A DNA stretch of 64,000 nucleotides. Origin: Papio anubis (lineage: Eukaryota; Chordata; Mammalia; Primates; Cercopithecidae). The stretch is taken from NCBI RefSeq assembly GCF_008728515.1, contig NC_044995.1:40567536-40631535 (forward strand). The letters are read 5' to 3'. Under the pieces are notes generated by a model. It was not told the DNA's origin. It was given only the letters and a program-made list of their open reading frames with translations, and did not search any database. A program made the position numbers and the translations under genes. Of the stretch, positions 32,314-45,300 are shown piece by piece (position 1 is the first letter of the stretch; every line of letters starts with the position of its first letter).

Positions 32314-35065
32314 GTAGCGTGGCCGCGGGACCCCCTCCCACCTCCCCCACGTGGCCCGGCCCCGCCCCGGGGCGGTGTGACCCTCCCCGCCGGGGCGCCC
32401 CCAATTAAACCCCTTTCCGCCTCGGCCCGCGTCCCGCCAGCTTCCTCCGGCAGGGGCTGGGAGCGGGAGAAGGCGGGGAGGCCCGCGGGGGTCCCGGCGG
32501 GGGTCCCAGATAGGAGTCGCGTCGGGGCTGGGAGCGCGATGGCGGCTGCAGTTCTGCCTCCGTGACTCGCGGGGGTGTGTCCGGAGGGCTTCGCGGAGGA
32601 GGTGGTGCGGGGTTGCGGATGCCGGGCGCCCCCTGAACTCCCTGCGCGCCCCGTCCGCCTCTCTTGGCCCCTCACTGTCCCCGCGCCCTCGGAGATCGGG
32701 GTGGGCCGGACTTTCTGTTCCCTCCTCAGTGCCTGGTTTGGGGCTCCAGGCTCAGAGATTTGGGGACAGAGATGGGCTCCTTGGTGGCGTTTGAAACCCC
32801 TTGAGGAGTTTCCTGTGCCCTTCCCCCTCCGGGGTCCGGTGCCCAGCTGTCGGGGGGGAAAGGGGACAGCTGTGGGCGCTCCCCCACCTTCTGCTTCAGG
32901 CTCTCCCAGCACGGGCTGGACCGCACTGGGGATGGATGGGTGATTGAATGGAGGGAGTGGGGGCTGGGGACAGAACCAGCTGGTGGGCAGACGAGGGAGG
33001 GGACAGGCCCCAGGCGCTGGGGGATTCATTTCCGTGGCCACTGGGGATTGTGAGAGTCACAGCCTGGGAGGGGGATATCAGACTCTTTGGGGCTGAAAAG
33101 CCTCGCCCCCAGTTGGCGGGGGCGGGTCTTTGCGACAAGGGTGCGTTCAGAAACTAAGGTATCCTCTCCCCGGGGGACCTGTCCTGTCTGCCCCCAGGTG
33201 AAAGAGCTGCCCTGTGGGTTGGGCGCTGGTCTCCTGGAGAGAAAAGATCCCCCTCTTGGGATATAGTAGCAGAGAGAGACCAGAAGCCTGATCAAGTAGA
33301 TTACCTGTCAGTGACAAGTGCTGTGGAGACAAGAAGACAGGGAAGGGGGATGGGAGGGTGGGGGCTGCTTGAGATGCAGGAGGTGGGTCAGGAAGGCCTG
33401 GATGAGCAGGTGCCTTTGAGTAAAAACCTCAAGGAGATGAGGGAGGGATCGACACCTGTTTGTGGGGGAAGAGTGGGAAGGGTTTGTGCAAAGGCCCTGA
33501 GGCAGGAACAGAGAGCTGGAGGGGGACAGTAGTAGTAGAATGTACAGTGTCTTGTGGGCTGTGCAGGGGACTTTGACTTTTGACCCCAAGTGAGGTGGAA
33601 GCCATGGGGAGTTCTCAGCAGAGGAGGGAAGAGACCTGGTGGCTGGGGCATAATGGCTGGGCAATTTTTATGTTCTATCATTATCTTTGTCTGTAAATTG
33701 GCATTCTGTCTTAGACCTTTGGCATCTCTGAGGATGCAAATATTATGGCTGTCTGTTTATTTTTATTTTTCTTTTCCTTTTCTTTTCTTTTTTTTTTTTT
33801 TTGAGACAGTCTTGCTCTGTCACCCAGGCTGGAGTGCAATGGCACAATCTCAGCTCACTGCAAACTCTGCCTCCCGGGTTCAAGCAATTCTTGTGTCTCA
33901 GCTTCGTAAGTAGCTAGGATTACAGGTGCCTGCCACCACACCCAGCTAATTTTTGAATTTTTAGTAGAGAGGTTGTTTCACCATGTTGACCAGGCTGGTC
34001 AAAAACTCCTGACCTCAGGTGATCTGCATACCTCCCAAAGTGCTGGGATTACAGATGTGAGCCACTGCGCCCAGGCTTTTTTTTTTTTTTTTTTAATACA
34101 GGCTGTCACCCAGGCTGGAGGGCAGTGGTGATACCTTGGCTCACTGCAACCTCAACCTCCCAGGCTCAAGTGATCCTCCTGCCTCAGCCTCCCAAGTAAC
34201 TGGGACTACAGGTGTATGCTGCAACACTTGGCTAACTTTTTAACCTTTTGTAGAAATGGGATCTCACTATCTCGCCCAGGCTGGCCTCAAACTCCTGGGC
34301 TCAAGTGATCCTCCTGCCTCAGCCTCCCAAGTGCTGGGATTACAGGCATGAGCCATTGTGCTCAGCCTGCTGTCTGTTTCTTTGCATTTTGGTCTGTATG
34401 TCCAAAATTTGGTCTGTATGTCCAAAATAGCTGGGCGTGGTGGTGGGTGCCTGTAATCCCAGCTACTCGGGAGGCTGAGGCAGGAGAATCGCTTGAATCC
34501 GGGACGTGGAGGTTGCAGTGAGCTGAGATCGAGCCACTGCGCTCCAGCCTGGACGACAGAGACTCCATCTCAAGAAAAGAAAAAAATAAAAATAAAAAGA
34601 GAGGGAGAGAGAAAGAAAAGTGGAAATTTCAAAGAATAATTAGAAAGCAAAGGGCAGGGAAACGGCCACTTGGTCAATTTCCTATGGGGACCATCTCCAC
34701 CTTCCTGGCTCCCTCCCCCATGCCAGCAGCCCTACCTGATCTGGCCTGTTTTAGGTTGTCAAATAAACTAAATCATGGGATGTTGCATCCACGTGCCCAA
34801 CTTTGCTTACTCAGCATCATGTCAGGAAGGCTCAGCTGGGCCATTGCCTGCAATCCTTTTTCGTTGCTGGGTAGTACTCCCCTGCCTCGGGCATTTATTT
34901 CCCCATCTTTGGTCAGTGAACATGTGAGTTTCACTTTGGAGCTGTCATGGTCAGAGATGTCAACATTCTTGGCCATGTGTTTCCTTCTGAGTATCTACAC
35001 CTTGGAGTGGAATTGCTGGATTGGCATATTTTCAACCATGCTTAATAATCACAGATGGTTTTTTT

Positions 35066-35117
<52 letters not shown>

Positions 35118-36326
35118 TGTTTGTAGAAACAGGGATACCACTTCTCATTTGTTGGTGTGAGCTCTGGCTCATGCAGATACTCTAATGAGCCTCCCAAAAT
35201 GCTGGGAATATGAACATGAATTACACACCACCTGGCTTATCAGATGGATTTTTTTGGAGACAGAATTCATTCTGTTGCCTGAGCCCCCTAAGGAAGTGGA
35301 GCAATCTTGAGCTCACCAGCCTCCACCTCCTAGGTTTCAAAGTATTCCTCTTGCCTTTCAGCCTCAGTAGCTAGCATTCCAGCATGTGCCACCATGCCTG
35401 GCTAATTTTGTATGTTTAGTGACAGTTTCACCATGTTGGGCAGGCGTGCAAACTCCTGACCTCAGATGATCTGCCCACCTCAAATGGCCTCCCAAAGTGC
35501 TGGAGTGCAAGGCATAAGCCACGGTGCCGCCTTGTTTTTGTAGGAACGAGTGTCTCTGTAGCCCAGGCTGGAGTGCTGGGTGCATCACTGCAGCCTCAAA
35601 CTCCTGAAACTCAGCGATCCTCCTGTGGCCTCCCAAAGCACTGGGATTGCAGGTACTGCGAAACCAACATACGACTCATGGTTGTCATCCTATATGTCTC
35701 ACCTTGGTGTAAAACAGGGTCAGAGAGGCGGGCACAGTGGCTCACCAAATCCCAGCACTGGAGGCTGAGCAAGAGATCATGGGAAGTCAGGAGTTTGAGA
35801 CCAACTAGGCAACATAGTGAGACCCCATTTGTCTACAAAATAAAATAAAATTTAATTATAAAATGGTGGTGTGCGCAGTTTGTCCCAGCTGCCCGGGAGG
35901 CAGGAACTGAATTGCTTGCCAGACTACAGGAAGGCAAACTGCACCGGTGGGCGTGTGCTACACCACTGCACTCCAACACTGGGTGACAATGAACCCATCT
36001 CCAAAAACACACACACACACACAAACCAAAACGGAAGGCTGAACTGGTGGCTCAGCCTGTAATTCAGAGGAGTTTGGGAGGCGGCTGAGGCGGGGTAGAT
36101 CACACCAGAGGAGGTCAGGAGTTGAGGTCAGCCTGGCCCAGATGTAAACCCCATCTCTACAAAATACAAAAAATTAGCCAGGCGGTGAGTGGCTGGCCTA
36201 ATCCCAGCGCTGCTCGGAGGCTGAAGCAGGGGCGTCACGGGCTGGGAGGTGGAGTTTGCAGCGGGCAGAGATCACCGCCACTGCACTTCACCCTGGACAA
36301 TTAAGAAATAAAGGCTCTGTCTCAAA

Positions 36327-36361
<35 letters not shown>

Positions 36362-39300
36362 AGAAATAAAAACAAAACAAAACAGGGTGCAGGAAATCCC
36401 AGCTGCTAAGGATTTGTCTTTGAGAACCCTGACCTGGGGTGGCTTGTAAACCTAATTAAGCACTTTCTGTGTACAAAGCCTTACACTCAGAACAGCTGGA
36501 GAAGGTGGGCAGTGGCCAGAGCCCTGAGGCTGAGAGACTGATGGTCACTCATCCATGTTCAGCGGCTTCGTGCAGAGTCCTGTGATGCAGTCAGCTGGCT
36601 CTGCGGCCGTGGTGTTGCAGGCCTGGCGTTTTCCCACTGCAGGGGCCTCTCTCCAAGGCCAAGGGGAAAATGAAGCTGGAGGCCCAGGCGTCCTTCCTCC
36701 CCTCTCCCTCCGCTGGAGCAGCAGCTGCAGAACAGCTGGGACCAGGGTACAGCTTTGTCCCCTGTCTCAGCATCTTTTGTAAATTATCCCCCAGCCCCTG
36801 TGTGCCCAGGGTTCTGGAGGCAGCAGCCCGACTTTGGGAATTTCAAGACAAAAGCCCTAATGTTTCACATCCTTTGAATGCCCCACAAGTGCCTTTCTCA
36901 ACCCCCTAGTCAGTAGAAGCAAGAATCCAAGACCATTAAGAGTGAAAATGGATCGAATATGGGGATGGAGGAGGGCGACCGGGGTCTCCAACTAGAGACC
37001 TCCACATTGTATGAAGGTCATGATCAAGTTTTGGTTTTGACCCATACAATTTTTTTTTTTTTCCTTTTTTGGGGCAGAGCCTCACTCCGTCGCCCAGGCT
37101 GGAATGTAGTGGTGCAATCTTGGCTCACTGCAACCTCCACCTCCCGGATTCGAGTGATTCTCATGCCTCAGCCACCCAAGTAGCTGGGATTACAGGTGCG
37201 TGCCACCACACCCAGCTAACTTTTGTATTTTTAGTAGAGATGGGGTTTCACCATGTTGGCCAGGCTGGTCTCAAATGCCTGACCTCAAGTGATCCACCCA
37301 CCTCGGCCTCCCAAAGAGCTGGGATTACAGGCGTGAGCCACTGCACCAGGTTAATTATTTTGTTTTGTTTTGAGACAGGGTCTTGCTCTGTCATTCAGGC
37401 TGGAGTCCAGTGGCACAACAATCATAGCTCACTACAGCCTCTACCTCCCATACTCAAGTTATCCTCCTGCCTCAGCCTCCTGAGTAGCTAATTTTTAAAT
37501 TTTTTGTAGAAATGGGGTCTCCCTACAACTTTGTCCCCACCTGGGGAGGCTTGTTGATAACCCAGCTCTTTGGTGAGCACTAGGTCCATGAGTGGCTGAG
37601 AGATACATGTATTTACTTTTAATGTTGTTCAGGGTCCAGTTTACCCAGTGGCATGCCCAGGCTGGTCTTGAACTCCTGGCCTCAAGTGATCCTTCTGCTT
37701 CAGCCTCCCAGAGAACTTGGGATTAGCGGTGTGAGCCACTGTGCCTGGCTGAGCACAACTTTTTATTATGAAAATTTACTGGCCAGGCGTGGTGACTCAC
37801 GCCTGTAATCCCAGCAATTTGGGAGGCTGAGATGGGCGTATCATGAGGTCAGGAGATCGAGACCATCCTGGCTAACATGGTGAAACCCCGTCTCTACTAA
37901 AAATACAAAAAATTAGCTGGGCCTGGTGGTGGGCGCCTGTAATCCTAGCTACTCAGGAGGCTGAGGCAGGAGAATGGCGTGAACCGGGAAGGGGGAGCTT
38001 GCAGTAAGCCAAGATTGCGCCACTGCACTCCAACCTGGGCAACAGAGCGAGACTCAGTCTCAAAAAAAAAAAAAAATCTACAATTACACAGGGAATTGGG
38101 AAGCAGAAGGGAGTAAGACCTGAAAACCCAGGCAATCAGCTTCTCTATTTTAAGAGGGACTGAGGTCCAGAGAGGGTATCCTACCTGGCCAAAGTCACAC
38201 AGCCAGATGACCTGGGGCTTTCCCTCACTCAGCAGATTTGGGCAAGTTGTAGAAGAAGACTGGAAGGGACTCACTCTTTTTTTTTTTTTTTTTTTTTTTT
38301 TGAGATGGAATCTCAGTCTGTCGCCCAGGCTGGAGTGCAGTAGCGTGATCTCTGCTCACTGCAAACTCCGCCTCCTGGGTTCCCGCCATTCTCCTGCCTC
38401 AGCCTCCCAAGTAGCTGGGACTACAGGCGCCTGCCACCACGCCCGACTAATTTTTTTGTATTTTTAGTAGAGATGGGGTTTCACTGTATTAGTTAGGATG
38501 GTCTCAATCTCCTGACCTCGTGATCTGCCTGTCTCGGCCTCCCAAAGTGCTGGGATTACGGACACGAGCCACTGCGCCCAGCGGGACTCACTCATTCTAT
38601 CAAAAAAATGTACTAGGCAGGCGGATCACTTGAGGTCAGGAGTTCGAGACCAGCCCGTGCAACATGGCAAGACCCTGTCTCTACTGAAAATAGAAAGATT
38701 AACCAGGCTTGGTGGTATACACTGTAATCACAGCTACTTGGGAGGCTGAGGTGGGAGGAGGATCACTTGAGTCTGGGAGGCGGAGATTGAAGTGAGCTGA
38801 TATCGTGCCAGTACACTCCAGCCTGGGCAACAGAGCCACCCTGTCTCAAAAAAAAAGTAGGTCGGCAGCGGTGGCTTATGCCGCTAATCACAGCACTTTG
38901 GGAGGCTGAGGCAGTTGTATCACCTGAGGTCAGGAGTTTGAGACCAGCCTGGCCAACATTGTTAAACCCCATCTCTGCTAAAAATACAAAAAATTAGCCG
39001 GGCTGGTGGCACATGCTTGTAATCCCAGCTACTCAGGAGGCCGAGGCAGGAGAATCACTTGAACCCGGGAGGCGGAGGTTGCAGTGAGCTGAGATTGTGC
39101 CATTGCACTCCAGCCTGGGCAATGAGTGAAACTCCGTCTCAAAAAAAAAAAAAAAAAAAAATGGAGTGAGTGCCTAGTACGTGCAAGGCCCTCTTTGGGG
39201 GACACACAGCCCTAGCTCCTGCCTTCACAGAGACCCCAGGGAGCGGGAGTCTCCACACTCAAAGCATGAAACCCAGTCTCAGGTCCTTTGTACCTGCTGT

Positions 39301-42300
39301 GCCCCCTGCCGGGCACCCTCTACCCCCAGGTAACTGCGTGGCTCTCTCTCGTCCCCTCCTGAGCTCAGCCAGAGGAATTGGAGGCTGGAGCCATCCCTGT
39401 GCCCATTGGTTCTGCTCCACATTCCTGCAGAGTCCCCTCTACTGCCAGTCTTGCCCCTTTACCCCCATCCTCCTTGATTTTTTTTTTTTTTTTGAGACAA
39501 AGTCTTGCTCTGTCACCCAGGTTGGGGTACAGTGACACAATCTCGGCTCACTGCAACCTGCACCTCCTGGGTTCAAGCGATTATCCTGCCTCAGCCTCCT
39601 GAGTATTAGCTGGGACTATAGGCGTCCAGCTAATTTTTGTATTTTTAGTAGAGATGGGGTTTCCCCTTGTTGGCCAGGCCGGTCTTGAACTTCTGACCTC
39701 AGGTGATCCACCCGCCTCAGCCTCTCAAAATGCTGGGATTACAGGTGTGAACCACCACACCCGGCCATCCTCCCTGATTTTGAAGGCCTGCTCAGATCCA
39801 GGTGGCCCAGGAAGGCCCCAGGGCCCACCTTGGTTGCATGGGGTTACTTAAAAGACCTCCCAGTTCTGGGCCCCCCAGGCCAGGTTGACCTCTGACACAA
39901 TGGCCTCATCTCAAGATCTCTGTGACTTCAGGCCAGGCCCCAGGCTTCGCCCTCCCCAGTAGCCCTGTGAAGTCAGGGCATCAGCTACAGATGGGTAAAC
40001 TGAGGCTCAGAGGTGGAAATGACTTATCCAGGCCCCAAAGCAAGGATGGGAAGGGATGTATGTTCTGGATGGGGTCCCGGGGCAGAGCTGGGTGTGTTGG
40101 GGAACAGTAGGGTGGACAGAGGTCCCCCAGATGAGGGAACAGAGGCCAGGGACCCATGGGCCTCCCCCCAGACCTGGAAGGCCACAGGCCCAGCTGGGAG
40201 GGGAACGAGAGTCCGTGATGGCTTTAAACCCCACTGGTGGCAGCATTCCCCTCTCCTGATCTGTGCTTGATGGGGAAGAGGTTGGGGGAACTGGGAGCTG
40301 GGGGCTCTTAAAACCTCAGCACTCCTGGTTCTCTTGGCCCTTGGCCTATTTATTCCTTTCCACAAGTTGAATTTTCCTCCTAGCAGGAATCTGTCGGCCC
40401 CACTGCCTGAGTTTTCCTGTCCCCAATGGCCCCCTCTCTGTCTTTGCAGGACGGTGGCCGCAGAGGTGCGGAAGCAGGTGTCCCGGGAACGCAGTGGCTC
40501 CCCCAGCTCCAGCAGACGCTGCAGCAGCTCCCTGGGGGTAAGTATTTGGGGGGTCCACCTCCAGCCCCCTGCCTTCTCTCAGACAGAGGTAGGGGCTTCC
40601 TTGGCCTAGGTTCTATCCCACCCCCTCCCTCCTGTGGCCTGTCCTATGGGGAAACCAAGAGAGACCCAGCAGTGTGAGGGGAGGGAGTCCCTGCCCTGGT
40701 CCTCGTACTGTCACCAATTCCTGTGGCCACTCTCCCTGCAGCTGCTTGTCACCCTGTGGGTGGTCCAGGGGGAGTGGCTCCCCGCTGATGTCCCCCACCT
40801 CCAGCCACCTGGACCACCCAGATGGGGATGGAGGAGGGAAGTTGGGGAGGGGAGTGGCTTTTGCCTAAGAGGGGTGGGGCCATCCATGTTGCCCAGAGGG
40901 TTGGGAGGGATGTAGGAATTGTGTCTTGCCTGGCCTCTGTCAACATTTCTTTCCTTCCACTGTTAGTTTCTGCCCTTCCAGGCATGGGGTGTGATTTCCT
41001 TCCTGGAGCCCCTGGAGGGAGGGGCAGGGCAGGGAAAGCTGAGGTGGGGGTGGAGAGTCTGAGGTCACCCTCCTCCATGGCTCCTCCGTAGCTCCAACAC
41101 CCTCCATGGCTCCCACCGCCCTCCTATTTGAGTTTGAAGCCAGCACGCACCCACCCCTGCCTCACGCCTCCACTCTCAGCCTCCTGGGCAGTGCGATCAC
41201 AGCCACTTTGCTCCAATCCAGGTCCCACTGACTGAAGTTGTCGAGCCCCTGGACTTTGAGGATGTACTTCTGAGCCGGCCACCAGATGCTGAGCCCGGGC
41301 CCCTCAGGGACCTGGTCGAATTCCCAGCTGACGACTTGGAGCTGCTGCTGCAGCCCCGGGAATGCCGGACCACAGAGCCCGGGATCCCCAAGGATGAGTG
41401 GGTAGCCCCACACCCTCTCAGCCTGTGATTCCACTCTGTCTCTGCCATCCACATCAACCGCCCGAGTTCAGCTTCTGGCTGGGCCGTGACCTTGGACAAG
41501 CCATGCTTTTTCTCTGAGCCTCTGTCTCTCCCTGTCTGGAATAGGCAGGACAGTGCCAACCTTACAGGCTTAGCAGAAGGATTCGCAGAGACCCTGCCTC
41601 TGTTTACCCTGATCTTCTTTTGCTACAGAAAACTGGATGCTCAGGTGAGGGCTGCAGTGGAGATGTATATCGAGGACTGGGTCATCGTCCACAGAAGGTG
41701 AGTCTGACTTGGGGGCAGCTCAGGGGGTTCGGAACCCAAAAGGGCTGAGCTGATGTCTGCAGCCGGTCCTACTGTGTATCTGCCCATTGTCCCTGCAAGA
41801 GCAGGCAAACTTGTCAGGTGGAGCACGAGGAGGGTGGCTTCGTAGGGGCCGAGTAGGTGTGTCGGAACACACTGGGGAGCCCCTGGGGGCCCTCAGCCCT
41901 CCCTACCTGCCCAGCCTCGTTTCCTGCTAGGTATCAGTACCTGAGTGCAGCATACAGCCCCGTCACCACGGAGACACAGCGAGAGCGACAGAAGGGCCTC
42001 CCCCGCCAGGTCTTTGAGCAGGATGCTTCTGGAGACGAGAGGTCCGGCCCTGAGGACTCGGTGAGGAATTCCCTGGCTGGGGTCACTGAAGGGGTATGTG
42101 TGGAGGCTCCAGTCTCAGGTTTTGGTCACCTGTGACAGGAAATGACCCAAACAGTCTTGAGCTCAAAAGGAATTGCATCAGTCCCCATGAGTAAAAAGTT
42201 AGGGGTCATAATTGTAAACATTTATTGAGTGCTTAGGGTATACTAAAGGCTTTATATGTGTCCTCTCCTTTCATCCTAGGAGTCAGGGCAGCCATTACAC

Positions 42301-45300
42301 CCAGGTGAGGAAACTGAGGCACAGCAAGGTTCTTAGAGGCCTTGAGCCTGTATTTTGTCAGTCAACATTTACTGGGCACTTACTGTATACCAACCGTAAT
42401 TATTCCAAAGATTATTGTTGTTTTCATTATTATTATTATTTTAAGTAAGTTTATTTATTATTTTGAGATGGAGTCTCACTCTGTCACCCAGGCTGGAGTA
42501 CAGTGGCACAATCTCAGCTCACTGCAACCTCCACCTCCTGGGTTCAAGCGATGCTCCCACCTCAGCCTCCCGGGTAGCTGGGATTACAGGCATGGGCCAC
42601 CATGCCGGCTAATTTTGTTATTATGTTTAGATGTACATGGGGAAACTGAGGCCCTTAGAGTTGGGGGTCAGAGACTCAGTGTCACAGAGCTGAGCTGAGA
42701 TTTGATCCAGTGCAGGAAGGTCAGGAGGAACTCTCTCCTTCTCTGGCAACAGTGAACAAAGTCCCAGGGAAGGCTCTCATTGGCCCAGCCCAGGCCCTTG
42801 GAGCCAGCCCCTAGGGTGGGTGGATGTGTTCTGACTGGCCAGATAAGAATCACCTGAAGCCCCAAATGTGGGATAAAGAGTAGCCTCCCTCAACAATGGT
42901 AAAAATTGGGAGGCTCTCCAGACAGAAGTTTCTGGAAAGAGGGTAGGCAAAACCTCCACGTGATCCTTAGAGTGATGACCCTCAGCCCCTGACCCTCAAT
43001 TTCCCCATCTCTAGAATGAGTTTGAGGACACTCTCACCAGAGTGTGGTGAGGGTGTATACAGCTGGCACTCAGTGCTTGCTCATTGTCCACTGGCAGAAT
43101 GACTCCCGGCGCGGCTCAGGCTCCCCGGAAGACACCCCTCGAAGCAGTGGTGCCTCTAGCATCTTCGACCTGAGGAACCTGGCAGCTGACTCATTGCTGC
43201 CCTCGCTGCTAGAGCGGGCGGCCCCAGAAGATGTGGACCGGCGCAATGAAAGCCTTCGACGGCAGCACCGGCCCCCGGCCCTGCTTACCCTCTACCCGGC
43301 GCCTGACGAGGTAGGTGCCCCTTCCCAGATATCAGCCAACCAGCATTTACTGGGTGCCTATTGTATACTTCATGTTTATTCAATAGCTTCTATAGATGGA
43401 CATCTACTATATACCCCTATAGTAATCTAATCAGCGTTTATTGGGCACCTACTGTATATCCTATGTTTATTAAATAGATTCTATATGTGGACACCTTCTA
43501 TATACCCCTATATCCAACCAGCATGTATTGGGTGCCTACTGTATACCCTATGCTTATTCAATAGTTTCTAGGCCAGGCATGGTGGCTCAGGCTTGTAATC
43601 CCAGCACTTTGGGAGGCCAAGGTGGGCAGATCACTTGAGGCCAGGAGTTCAAGACCAGTCAACATGGCGAAACCCCGTCTCTACTAAAAATACAAAAGTT
43701 AACCAGGTATAGTGGCAGGTGCCTGTAATCCCAGCTACTTAGGAGGCTGAGGCATGAGAATCGCCAGAACCCGGGAGGCCAAGGCTGCAGTGAGCTGAGA
43801 TCAACATCACTGCACTCCAGCCTAGACAACAGAGCAAAACTCTGTCTCAAAAAAAACAAAAACAAAAACAAAAAAAGTAGCTTCTGGCTGGGCGTGGTGG
43901 CTCATACCTGTAATCCCAGCACTTTGGGAGGCTGAGGCGAGACTTAAAAAAAAAAAAAAGATAGCTTCTGTATATGGACACCTACTGTGTACTTTTATAG
44001 TTAGCTAACCAGCATTTAGTGGGCACCTACTGTATCTCCTAAGTTTATTCAATAGCTTTTATATGTGGACACCTACTATATACTCCTATATTTATCCAAC
44101 CATCAACGCCATAGGAAAGGTAAAAACATACATAAAATAAATTTTTTTTTTTTGAGATGAGTCTCGCTCTGTCGCCCAAGCTGGAGTGCAGTGGCACGAT
44201 CTCAGCTCACTGCAACCTCCACCTCCTGGGTTCAAGCGATTCTTCTGCTTCAGCCTCCTGAGTAGCTGGGACTACAGGCGTGTGCCACCATGCCTGGCTA
44301 ATTTTTGTATTTTTAGTAGAGATGGGGTTTCTTTTTTTTTTTTTTTTTTTTTTGAGACGGAGTCTCGCTCTGTCGCCCAGGCTGGAGTGCAGTGGCGCGA
44401 TCTCGGCTCACTGCAAGCTCCACCTCCCGGGCTCACGCCATTCTCCCGCCTCAGCCTCCGAGTAGCTGGGACTACAGGCGCCCGCCACCACGCCCAGCTA
44501 GTTTTTTTTTTTTGTATTTTTAGTAGAGACGGGGTTTCACCATGTTAGCCAGGATGGTCTCGATCTCCTGACCTCGTGATCCGCCCGTCTCGGCCTCCCA
44601 AAGTGCTGGGATTACAGGCTTGAGCCACCGCGCCCGGCCGAGATGGGGTTTCAACATGTTGGCCAGGCTGGTCTCAAACTCCTGACCTTGTGATCCACCC
44701 GCCTCAGCCTCCCAGAGTGCTGGGATTACAGGCATGAGCCACTGCACCCGGCCAGAAAATAAATTTTTAAAAATTATTTATCCAACAAGCATGTATTGGG
44801 TACCAACTGTATAATCCCTATATTTATTCAATACATGAATGCCTACTGTATAGTTCTCTATTTAATCAACCAATATTTATTGAACACCTACCACATACGC
44901 CTATTTTTATCCAACCAACATTTATTTGGTACCTAGTGTATACTCCTGTGTTTGTATTTAGCCATTTATTGAGTGCTTACTATATACACCCATATTTATT
45001 CAATCAGTACTTATTGAGTGCCTTATTGGGTATATATCCCTATTTCGCCAATCAGCATTTATTGGATGCTTTCTGTATGTGCTTATGTTCATCCAACCAA
45101 CTTTTAGTAGGTACCTATTGTATACCTCTATAATAATTTGACTAACATGTTTGGGTACCCACTGTATTGTTGGCATTGGGGATATAGCCATGAATAGAGA
45201 GACCCAGTCCCTGCCTTCAGAGTTCACTGGTGGAGGAGAGACCTCTCTACTAGGAGCTTATAACCCAGACAGAGTAGTGCCATGATGAGGTGCTGGTAAT

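Larger units (their letters stand above)
31960..32700. promoter_or_regulatory. DOCK6 CpG island and core promoter
   Basis: Dense CpG and GC content running from the end of the upstream tandem repeat through exon 1 into intron 1, with no TATA box, as expected of a housekeeping-type promoter. It covers the DOCK6 start codon. The reverse strand has long open frames here only because stop codons are rare in GC-rich DNA. Confidence 0.85.
43325..45180 (+). repeat. Decayed ~43-bp tandem array in DOCK6 intron 6, broken by Alus
   Basis: At least thirteen units of the pattern 'atccaaccagcattta' + 'ttgggtgcctactgtatac' + 'ccctatatttattcaata', plus half-units 'agcttctatatgtggac' + 'acctactatata'. Copies lie at 43329-43570, 43961-44110 and 44765-45180, with a stray at 45570-45605, separated by Alu insertions. 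The core resembles the 'atttattgagcacctactat' segment common at L2/MIR 3' ends. Confidence 0.8.

Noticed and set aside
31883..32317. Open frame continuous with DOCK6 exon 1, a possible N-terminal extension
   Set aside because: Its first codon is GTG, with no in-frame ATG before 32270. The frame is open because the region is GC-rich and repetitive.
32307..33041. 244-codon antisense frame over the DOCK6 CpG island
   Set aside because: GC-rich DNA with few stops; low-complexity Pro/Ala/Gly/Arg translation with no recognisable domain.
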